A stretch of 64,000 nt of DNA from Echinometra lucunter (taxonomy: Eukaryota > Echinodermata > Echinoidea > Camarodonta > Echinometridae), in contig CM057157.1 in the NCBI GenBank assembly GCA_029962745.1, forward strand, positions 26,229,953 to 26,293,952, in the 5' to 3' direction. The position numbers and the translations under genes were made by a program. Below are positions 45,801 to 57,800 of this stretch, in pieces. How positions within the stretch are numbered: the stretch's first letter is position 1; each line of letters begins with the position of its first letter. The notes beneath the pieces are model-generated. The model had not been told where the DNA came from. It saw nothing but the letters and a program-made list of their open reading frames with translations, and did no database searches.

Positions 45801-48800
45801 AGTGATTTATTTTCTTCATTCACTAGTAAATTCATTTTACAGAGTTGCTTCCTTTTGTCATTTGGATGGCGGTGTGTCTGTGCAAGACTTGGTTATTAGT
45901 ATGTTATTGCTACTGATTTTTTTTTCTTTCCCAGGTAACACATCAAGTTGACATCAGGACGTGGTTCATCTGTGAGATTCCGGATGAAGATCACATTACT
46001 CCTCGGAAAGATGTCCCCTCCATCTCCTTATCCCCGTCCTCCAAACTGAGACCAGCCCCCGCCTCCCTGTCCTCATCGTCCATGCCCGATCCTCCGGTTG
46101 TGGTGCAGCAGCATGCGACGCCTGCTCCCAGATACGTTCTCCTCAGCTCACAGGTACCAAATTGTACCAATCACCTAAAACCATAATTTGTGTATAGGCA
46201 GAATGTATAAAAATCAATCTCAAAGAACTTACATGGCATTCTATTGGTTAACATTTTAGGAGTTTGAAGAAAATCAAGGGGAACATAAAATTGCAGCATC
46301 AATGTGGTCCCATTCATTGTGATTGCGTTAGGATGCTTCGACTTATCTACTCACAAGTCAATTTTATGTTTATAGAGAATTCATTTAAACTTTGCAGTGT
46401 CTCTGCACAGAAGTACCATATGAACTCTGCATGTTTAATATGTAGTATGTGGAATCTACAATGATTTGTCAGCCATTCCACTTCATTGGATGTTTTTAAG
46501 GAACACTGTCTTATTTAATCTTGATTGTTAATTTTCTTAGGGCTTGTTCAGATGTGACGCGACAAACCCCTGCAACATTGTTAGTGTACAAGTCAATGGG
46601 ATATCAGGCGACCCCCCCCCCCCCAAAAAAAAAAAAAGACAGCGAGGCAAGAGACAAATTTGTTGCCTCCCAGTGGCAAAAAGCTGTGGACCAATCAAAT
46701 TCTTAGAAAGTTAACACAAAATATGATGTCATGAGTTTGTCTGCACAACTTTTGACAAAAATCTCCTTTATGCCTTAATGTGCGTTCACTAACATAAGTG
46801 GTGTGCTTTGCAGCGCCATATCTGAACGCTAAAAATGTCTTGGGGGTTTATTACATCATATCTGAACAAGCCTTAATGCTTATTGATTGAACCTTGTACT
46901 GGGCTGTGTAACCAGTCTTGTGGAAAAGCGCTATATAAATGAACTCATTGTATCGTTTTGTATCTAACAAACAGATGCTTTATTCCTTTTTAACCTTGCG
47001 ATTTTTTTTTTTTTTCCAGGGTAGTATCATAATCTCCAGACTGCGGCCAGTTGATCAACTGAGACAGCTTATGCTCAATAACATGGGTCCACAGTGCCCT
47101 GCTGTAGAGAACTTCTTCAAACTACACAAGGTACATTTACATTTTACCTGCATGTACATGTATAACCTATAGCTGTACATTGTCTTCCTTTAGTGATACT
47201 TTTGCAGTATGGATCCAGAATGCTAGGGATTGAATTTATACATGAGTAGAGAGAGAAAAGTGCACCGAAATTTTGAGTTGATTTTCAGTATGTTGTGCCA
47301 TTCTGGAATAAGAACGATTTAATTGTAACTAATCATCTAACACTAAGTTCCTCTTTCTCTTCTTTCTCTTCCCCTTCATCCTCTTTTTTCCTCTTCCCCT
47401 TCTTCCTCTTTTTGTCCTCTTTCTCTTCTTCCTCATGCTGTTCTTCCTCTTCCTCGCCTTTCACTTCTCGTTCCTTGCGTTGACGATCATCCTCTCATTC
47501 CTTCTATCCTTATAGGAGGACCAGGCCTGTGCTACCTGTTTGATCCTGGCCTGTTCCACTGCATCCAGTGATCAAACTATCTCAGATTGGGCTACTCAAG
47601 CTTTCTTCTACTACGGCGGTGAACCTGGAGGCGTAATGATGGACCAGAAGCCACCTCCCCCGATAGCCAATCTTGCTGCCACCTTTGGTGAGTTGTATGG
47701 CGGTTTGTGCACATTTCTCATAATGAAAATTGTGAGAAACTGAGCCAAAATAATTATTGTTGAATAACTATTAAGCAAAATTTTTCATGTGGTATCCCTA
47801 GTACTTTGCATAGAGAATCTCTTATATGCTTTTGTATTAATTTGGTTTTTATATGTAGTAATCAAATGAATTGTCAATATATTATTTCTTTTTATTTCAT
47901 CCATAGTTAGGAATATTTAGAATTCTTCTTTATTATGTTATATGATTACATTTGAAACCTGTTTTTTGCCTGATATGTCTTTTTTTTAATGCCCTCCATT
48001 TTCAAGTAATTTGGATACATGTCCTGTGCTTCTGAATCTTTTTTTTTTGGGAAGGGTTGTTTGAAAAGTAAATATAATTGTGTACAGTGTTTAGCAAGTT
48101 GAATCAATGAAATGATGTTTAAGAAAAATAAAATTCATGTATAGCATATATCACAGTATGATCTAACATCTCCATGTGCTTCCAAAGAACTCATGATTTT
48201 ACACTGTATCACCCTGGCTTTAGCCGAGCAACTGTAGCGCTCATAATTCAACCAATTAAACCTCTGTGTAGACGTGCCTGTATCAAAGTTGGCAAATTTA
48301 AGGTTGTACCTTTGCAAGAGGTCATTTAGTGCTGCAGCAGGGATTCCATGCTTGACCATTATGATACTGACCACATTTTGGGGGCTGTAACTAACTCAAC
48401 GAGATTCTGAAAGTCTAATCCCGGTAACGGAAAGAAAAACCTAAAATAACCTTGTGACAATTTATTTTTTCAGAGTAAGGTTAAAAAAAATCATGAAACT
48501 ACTGATGAAGATCTCTAATTTTGGCTGCTTTTGCAGTTCTTTTATTAAGAGAATGATATCAATTTTCCATTATGGGTCGTGAAACTTTCATTTAAAGAAA
48601 AGATATCCAGATTGTAAATGAAAAGATGAAAATAACGCAATGTACATTTTGCTCAGCGGTTAGTAGAATTAACTTCATTTTGATGAATCGTAGGTCAGGC
48701 AGGTCATGACACCACCGCCTATCCCTTTGGCAGTCCTTCGGGTGCGACGCCCAGTTCTATGCGACCTGCCATGACCTCCACACCATTCCACCCGTCGACG

Positions 48801-51800
48801 CCCGACAACCAACCGCCCGCCTCCGGTCTTCCAGGGTACGTCCAGCTGTCTGGCAAGTTCCAGGGACTCTGCCTGTACTTCAGCAGAATTGTCAGGTGAA
48901 GGTTTGATTTGATTTTTACTTACTACCACACAATATTTCCTTTGTTATATTTTTGAAAACTCTGTTTTTGTCTTATGTAATGATGTATTATACACATCTA
49001 TGTTGATAGTATGCTTTAGGAGATTCAAATCAGCATAGCAACAGTCTCTGCTTTCATATTTTCACTTTGAAAACCATACAAAATGGAAATTTTTGGTCTG
49101 TAGCTAAATATAGTAGGCATGAGAGCAGATGGCTTGGTATATTTCATTGTTGAGTTTAGGATGCTGCTGTTACATGCATATGAAGTATTTTTTTCTCTGT
49201 TTTTGTTGTTGTTGCATATTTTGCATAGCAAGTGACCAATAAATAGGTACCATGTCAAGACAAAAATGGGGCAATGTTCTTTCTGTATGCAGAATGTTAT
49301 GCATCTGCGCACAATTTCAGTTATTTTTATCCTCTTTCAGGTTTAGCTAACCTGGTTCCATTTGCAGCAGAAATTTTGGTACAAAAGAAACTATATGATG
49401 AATTATAGAGGGTACTACTCACTTCAGAATGTTGCAATTGAGATACACTGTCAATAAAGACAAATCCATCTTGCTAGTAGACTTGTAGATGCACCTCTGT
49501 GCACTTGCATAGAATAGGACTTCCACTGAAACCGAGTCTCACTTTGTTTTGTGCCTCCTTTAAACAATTTTATTTGTAGAACACCAGGCTATTTTTTTTT
49601 CAAGTTTAATTCTTATATTCTTGCTTACACAAATTAATTTCTTAGATCATTGAAACACTGTAATGTACTGTAAATGCAGAAATATTCACAGTAAATTAAT
49701 TTTCGCAGATTTCACGCCATTTTCGGCAAGTGCGAATTCTAGAACTTGCCAAAGTATTAGCATGATTTCACATGCATTGAATATCAAATCAAATCTTGCA
49801 CTTTTGTGAGTATGTAATTTGTGCAGCACGAATTTAAGAAACGGCGAATGTGTCCTTGGGTCGCTCTGCGTGAAAATTTAATCACGCGAAAATAACAGCG
49901 TCTACAGTAACGTACTTTTCTGTTTGTGTGAACAGGCCACTGTGGGATAATCTTCTGGTGAAAGAACTACCTGTCATTGGACACCAACCCTTCAAGACAT
50001 TGGTGAGTAACATTAGGACTGACAAATGGTGTTAACATTATTGCCTCAAAGTCCAAGAAATCATCTCCTAGTTAAGAATAAAGAGAATTGGGATATAATC
50101 TCAGAGCGATGATTACTTCGTTTAAAATCTAGATGTTTTAGGAGGTTGAACAGATGTATCACTAAATCATTGTGTGGCTGGCAGAAGGGCGTAAGTATGT
50201 GCAGGTTCATGATTTTTAACTTGTGTGCGGCCGGAAGAAGGGTGGTAGCTCAAACGCGTGCTACGCCAAATGTATAGTCTATGCTGGCGTTAACACCCTC
50301 TGCCTGACCAACAGATCTGTGAATTGGTGTACGCGCAAATGCTTACGCCCTTCTGCCGGCTGCATGACGAAGTGTCTCTTCCATCAAAATTATATGTGCA
50401 GTTGTTTTATAGAGCCTCATGAATAACTGTTATTTAATATGATTATCATTTATACTAAAATTTTAGATATCGGTTATGTGTGGGACAAAATCGCTTGAAT
50501 TTGCCCATTTACACTTTCGAAAGTCACGATCCAATCCTCTGACAACTTATTTCAAAATCTATTAGAAGTCACTTGCATAATGTGTGCAGTGGTTTTCATA
50601 TCCTTTTTTGTACCTTATTTCCTTTTTTTTGTGCGAGCCCTGTGGTATGTGGATGAAGGCTCTTGATTGCCATACAGGAGGTCCTTGGTTCAATCTTCAC
50701 TTGCTGCTTGCATCTTTTAGACAGGATGTTACAGTTATCCCCCTTTTTTTATTCTTTAGAAATAACAGTATTAAGCGCCTAGTGATTACTTTGTCCCTCT
50801 CCAGTAAAGTGTATGAAATTAGTATGTGACAATTGCCAGGGAGTAATAAATTTAGGGCTAGCAGGAAGAGCATTGCTAGTCCTGGGCTCCATTTCATAAA
50901 ACTCATTATCAATAAGGCACAAGAGATTTATTCCAGCTACCGTACGATCCCGTTCTGAACGCGGATTAAAAAGAAGGACAATAGGCCCCGTTCGAACGGG
51001 TTCGGAACGCACCCAGTGAAGCAGTCAGGAAGTGCCCTAGATTTCATTGTCTGATCGCCAAAAGAAAATGCGACCGAACGGCAATAGCGAACGGTCCGAT
51101 CGATAATCATTGAATGCGTGCGAACGGTCGAATTAACGATGTATTCTAGGAGCGCTAAACTCCGCTAGATATCGTTTGGCGAACGCGATATAACATTCTT
51201 TTACATTTCATAATAGTTCCCTGAACTCTTCGGATCTCGAGCGCGTAAGCGTTCCGTTCGAAGTTTAGTTAAGTGCTCGCCGCTCTCCGCGGAGGAGCTT
51301 ACTGAAATTAAAACATTGCAATAAAAATGTTAATTCTTATGCCGCGTACCGCATCTATACTACTGGTTTTCAAATTTGCTGCGAAATTGCTACGGAGCGC
51401 GCGCCTTTCCCGGTGTAGAGCCGTTTCAAACTCATTCAAAGTGGGCAATTTACCCGTGTGTTACACCGTATCAAATTCTGTCTGCGTATTCACACCGAAT
51501 CGGTCCCTCCGCAGTAATTTCTGACCTCGTTAAACTGCCAGTTGCTCCCCTCTCTTCTTGTAATTTTGCTGTTTTTTTTTCTTCTTCAAAAGTCCAATAA
51601 ATCTTCACATGTGTTTCAAATCTTCTACATACGATTTAACTTTATATTGTTTACAGTATTCTTTTTTTCTGAATGTGGAACTACGACTTACTTCTTTCCC
51701 CAGCAGACTTGTAATTTCTTTCCACGAGTGTGTAACAAAAATAATAATAAATTTAATTTCTTTTATGTTTTATGTGTACCAAATATTTCATATTCATTTA

Positions 51801-54800
51801 CATGCACATCGTTTTTGACAACTTTTGTATGTGTACATGCATGTAAATCTGTGCAATCCAATCCGTTATCGGATGTGCTAATAATTAAAGCCCTTTTCCA
51901 AATCATATCAATTAGAAATGTTAGACCGATTCGATGAACATATATTGTATTTCATATTTGAAATTATTCTATTTGCGATTTAACTTTTGTTCTGTCGTTT
52001 GCTTCACATAGTTTTCATATCATTTTTGCTGCATGTGGAATAAAATGACATTTCTTTTCCCAGTATACTTAGATTTTTTTCCCACTAATGTGTAACAAAA
52101 ATAAATCTCATTTCTGTTATGCTGATATATTTTTCCGATCTTTGGTAGCTTTGATGTATGAAAACTCTCAAGAATGTATAAATGCGCCTGAGTTTCTCAC
52201 TTTCTTATCCTTCTCATCGTAGTTTTCTTAATAAGCTCGTAGAATAGAATCAAATAAATTTTATTGTACATCATGATAATTGTCATTTTAATTAGTTTGT
52301 AAAACTTTCGCCATATCTTCTGGCAAATATGCGCAGAGCCGCTGCGAACCCACGAAGCACGGGGTTTGTCAAGAGTAATTGATGTATAAGCGCGAGGTTC
52401 AAAACAAAATCACGAACGGAAATTTCTTTTTAAAGGAGATACAATTATTTTGCAATTTTTCCATTTGTTTTCAATTGTGTGTCTGTTTGTGCCGGGGGGG
52501 GGGGGGGAGCGGGGACGGGAGCACACGTGACTTGGTTTTTCTTTTTTTTTCTAATGAACTGCCCTAGCGCATTACAAAAAGGAATGATTTATTTTTTTCA
52601 AACTGATGTACATTTCAGCAGTCTGTTTACCTCCTTTGTATGCCCCGCCCCCCCCCATTTTGAGCAATTCCCGCGTAAGCACTTCAAAACTATTTTACGT
52701 ATTATTCTGTTTATGAATTAATTGTTGTATTTCTTATTTTTAGACTGGATATTCTTTTCGTTAGTTTAATAAAGTTATTAATGGGGACCCTGCATAATAC
52801 AAAACAATATATCCAAGCCCGTGATCACCTTTGAAAAGTGGACTAGATCGACGGCGCATTACAAATGCTGTATTTATTATAAATTAAGACGTGAAAGAAC
52901 ACACAACTCTTGCTCTATGTCCAGGCATAATTCTGGAAAAAAGTGGATGACCTAAATTCCACATGTTGAGTTTTTACAAAATCATGAACTATTTTTGCAT
53001 TCGTATTTTCCTTGAATTATGTTGTCAGCATAAAACATTGTTTACTCTTAGCATGATATTGCGGTTTATGGTTTATACGATACTGATCTCCATCGTTGTT
53101 TGATGACGATGATAATGATGATATATGATGATGATGATGATAGTAATGATGATATGACAACAATAACAATTTTTCAAATGTACAAGAAAAATAAAACTAA
53201 AGAAACAGAAAAATTCTATAGTTAGCTTTGCATGAAAAAAAAAAGTTCAAGCATTTTTGGGAAAGGTGTGGTAATTAGATATAACCAAATGATAATTATA
53301 AGGATTTAAGTTTAACCTTCCCCAACTAGGGACCATCATAATAATATTGTACTGTTTCTGTAATAGGTGGGTCATGGCCAAGGTTCTTTTCATCACCCGT
53401 AAGCCTGCTATTCTTAACATTACGGACATTACGTAAGCAGTTCGACTGACCGTAGACTTATGCGTATATAGACGAAAGACGTCTGTTGGGAAGCTGGTGG
53501 TCATTGTTCAATATCGGGGGCCGGGGGGGCACTTAGAGGTCAAAGTTCGTGTACGGTCACAATGCAAGCATGCCACAAGTTTGTTGATACATTCGATAAA
53601 AACAGTCAAGATAAAAAGGCACCGCGCGCTGCCATGAGAACAATAATGCGATGACAGACAAACAGCAGACACACTAACTTTCAACTGGTTAAACTAGTCG
53701 TACTTTTCAGACCTTGCAAGTTATCCCGAGTGTTCTAAGCAGCATCTTCGTACCTACTTGATTACATCAGTCCCTGCTCACTGCATCATTCTACACCCAC
53801 GTCGATAATAAAGCGACTTGAATTACGAACCATTGGCCTAATCCTCAAATATTATGTAAGCTACACTGCATATCTTGATTTTATGACAAATAGTTCCATG
53901 GATATCTCCTACGTAAAATAAGAGGCTTTTCCATATTCTGGTGAATGAACGCTTGTAGGATTTCTTCAATTCAAAATAATATTTTGGCCTCAGATCTACC
54001 TGCACTGCTTGAGAGGCGGCATTGGTGTGGGGAGAGGGGCGGCACTAGTATACACTCGTTTTGAAGTTAGATACCAGCATTAAATAGATAATTTACTAGC
54101 AAAGGGGAATGCGGACACGTACGTGATAGTTTTTATATTAAATTTTCCCGTCAAAACTATTTTTTGTTCCCACCTCTCAACGTTGGCGTAGAGGCTAGGG
54201 TTTCCAGTGTCATGAAATTACTTTGAAATGAATGAAAAGAAAGACTACACGCGTCCAAAAAGGGGAACACTTCTAATTGTTCGTCGTGCAATACCATATC
54301 GAAGGTAGGTCATTCAAATGTAAATTGTATGGAGAAGTAATCAGACAAGAGCCGATTCTGCATAAACGTATTATGAAAATTAATCATTCTCTATAAGTTC
54401 TCAAATTGTCTTTAAATAATTTCAGTGGATGGTTAGTGACTATACTGTCGAAATTAAAACATGACACCATTTATCGGTTGCATGGGACACGGGTTGCATG
54501 TTGACAGGAATGGCCGCCGTTAGTTTTTGTGAACCTTAAATAGCCCGAGAAAACTGATGTTTCATGTATCGTTTTCTCTTCATTATGATTATATTGGATA
54601 AACTTGGCTTAATATACGATCCGCTTTCTGATTTCATTCTGTTCAACGTGCTTGTACTCCCCAAACCGTTCATAAGTGTACATTCAAGGGATGTGAAATT
54701 TTAGTGCAACATTCGTTTTTCAAGTTTCCAGTTTCTTTATTGTTTTGAAATAAGCTGAAATTTTCCGGAAACTGCATGGATAGATATTAACTTATTTATG

Positions 54801-57800
54801 ATGAAAAATAATTAAAACCATATGCCAACATTCATTTGACTTCTGTCAAATTTTCACTTATTTCTGTCCTCTGGTGTTTCGCGCTCTATCTCTCTCTCTC
54901 TCTTTCTTTCTCTCTCATGGGGTGTGCAAGTCAATGACTTAAATCTCATCCCGGTGAAACAAACATGAACATGAAATAATTACTTTTCACCGTGTTATGC
55001 TACAAACATTAAACAAAAGTAGAAATCAAACTGAAAATACACGGAATGACAAAATAATGAATTACAGTATGAAATCATATGATAGCAGAAGAATTGCTTT
55101 ATCATGACTTGTATGGCAGTCTGACCTGATCTCGCGCATGTCCATATTTCGAGTACCTGGCCATATCTCAAAACTAGGAAAGATTTTGAAAAATCTGATA
55201 AGCACCAACGGAAAGAGTAGGGATCTATAGACTAACCTTTCTTTGAAATTGAAGAAGGAATTGGGAAGTTATTAATGAAATATCGGCAAATTTTGCCGCA
55301 TTTTACGTCCGTTCCGAAAAAACTATATCTACCGAGAAGGGTCTAAAATTCCTCATCTCACAATGTTTCAAGTGGCAATTTCATCAAAATAATTGTCAGT
55401 AAAATAGGATCACATTTAATTCCACTGAATTTTGCCTTGCTATTGATGCAATCGTCTTGCCTTTTATGGATCTCTATTTTGTATTAACCATTTGTAAACT
55501 GCCGTGCGCGAAATAAGGACTCGCTGTTTTTTTGTTGTAAACTTTCCCAGTTCCAGCGCACATGCAATGCAATCGCGATATTTCGGGAACTCTCTGAAAA
55601 TAAGTCTTCTTCTTGCGCTCATTTGTAGTCTAAGACTTTGCTTTCTCTTGGTATCAATTGATAAAAATCTTTGGTAAAACTTGAGAAATTATGGATTGAA
55701 AATTGAGTTCTTTAGACATGTTAGAAAATTAGAATGTGCGCGAAATCAGGTCACCCCGTGATATAACTTTAAGTAACACTGAATATAACTGGTAACATCA
55801 GAAGTATTAATGAAAATATCATAATCATAACGATGATAAAAAAACATTAACAGGCAAAGTAAGAAAAAAAAGTTGTCTTTTAGAAGATCGCGTCACACTA
55901 TCGTAGCTATTGACATGCATCGTGTGACATCGACATGTCGCCCGTCAGCGGAGTTGGGGGATAAAACTACCGGTCTGCTCTTGGCCGGAACCACGATCTC
56001 CCCGGCGATTGTGCCAGGCAATCGAGCGGGCAAACGCGGCAGTGCTCCGATTTCCGGGCCACTATTCTGATTGTGCTTGCAACTCAAAAAGATAGGTCGA
56101 ACGTTCGAACGCATCCTGTTCGAGCGCGTTCCGAACGCAGTACTTAAGCGCCTCTCTATTGACTTCTTTGTTTAGAGTTAATCCGTGCGTTCGGGAGAGT
56201 GTGGGACCGTTCGAACGCATTTGTCACAGGGATTAGCAGAACAATAGAGTATCCCGAATGCGTTCGTATGGATGTGATATTAAATCTCTTGCGCCTAACA
56301 AGTTGCAATAACTGTTATAAGCTACTGAAATCCTTGTATCTGATAGGCTGAGAGCAAATTTGTCACAGAAGTGTGGCAATTGTTACTGATCACAAGTCCT
56401 AATGCTCGCTGAATGAGACAAGTTATTGTAATTATTATGATTTCCAGCTGTCCTTCCGACCTGGAAGTCAGGAGTTGAGTTCGGTGCTGAGAGACATGCA
56501 AGCATTGAGGACCTTCCTGGAGAAACACTCACAGTACCCTACGGTGGCTGAAAAGTAAGTATCTTAAAGGTATAAACCACATTACTGACTTTCATCTATG
56601 TTTATATTTTGAGAAGACCAGAGGTTCCATCCATAATGATAATGAAAGTACATTTCCCTTTGAAAGTGTATCTTAACAAAGAATAAAGTAGAAAGAAGAA
56701 TGTGGAAAGTAAAAAGATGAGGAAGAGGGAGGAGGAGGATAATGAGAAAGAGGAGGAGGAGAAGGAGAAGGAGGAGGAGGAGAAGAAGAAGAGAAAGATG
56801 AAGAAAAGAAGAGACAGATGGAGAAGAAGAAGGTGGATCCGCCTCTGAACCCGCTGCTCCCCCCTATCTCCTCCCCTTTTGTCTATCACCTCTCCTCGTC
56901 GTCCTCCTCCTCCTCCCTTCCCCTCCTTCCTCCCTTCCGCCTCCCCTCCTTCCCTGCGCTTGCTTCCTCGTCCTCCCCCCTTCTCTTCTTCTTCTCTTTC
57001 TTCTTCTTCTTCTTCTTCTTCTTCTTCTTCTTCTTCCTCTTCCTCTTCCTCTTCCTCTTCCTCTTCCTCTTCCTCTTCCTGCTTCCTCTTTCTCTTGCCT
57101 CTTCCTCTTCCTCTTCCTCTTCCGCTTTCCTCTTCCTCTCTCTTCCTCTTCCTCTTCCTCTTCCTCTTCCTCTTCCTCTTCCTCCTTCCTCTTCCTCTAT
57201 CCTCTCCTCCTCCTGCGTTCCTTCCTCTCCTCCTCCTCCTCCAAAGAAGAAGAAGAAGAAGAAGAGAAGAAGACACTCTTGAATTTGTTGAATGGTACTT
57301 TCTTTGGGACAGGCTTTAGTGAGCAGTGGTCAGAATAACACCCGTGTTCTCACAACTTTGTATGTATGCATAATTACTGATTTGGTTGTGTAGAATGCCT
57401 GCAGACGGGTGAATTCTGATCTCGGGACCCTGTGTCAAAAAACAGGAAAAGGGGTGGAAAAAACTTGGATGACATTTTATAACCAAGCATGCAATCACCT
57501 TATTTTTAAATTTTTTTCATTGTTTTAGCTTGAGAGGAGATACCCTTGGTCCAGCATTACAGAGAAAACATAGAATAAGAGGTAAGCATAAAACTTGTAC
57601 AGTGTAACAAAAAGTCTTCTTGGGACAAAGGAAATTACCTTGTATTAAGACTTCATGATATTGGGGCTGTAAGTTGTTTTATCAAGTGTTTATTTTGGAT
57701 AAAAGATCTTGCTTTTGTACTGTGCCATGAATTCTTTAAAAAAATGCTCCGCAATGGTTGTTTTTGTTGAATGAATTCATCTGAATGGTGGATTATAAAG

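Noticed and set aside
48135..48374. A 79-codon minus-strand frame in NUP155 intron 13
   Set aside because: Some normal-looking composition but no family recognised; it is within an intron and short, so not supported as a gene.
50916..56295. A transposase or captured gene in the 5.4 kb element
   Set aside because: The longest frames are T-rich, without DDE or other recognisable motifs, so it is called non-autonomous.
56602..57319. A 224-codon Glu/Arg-rich frame and Ser/Leu-rich frames
   Set aside because: Low-complexity GA/CT tracts inside NUP155 intron 16.
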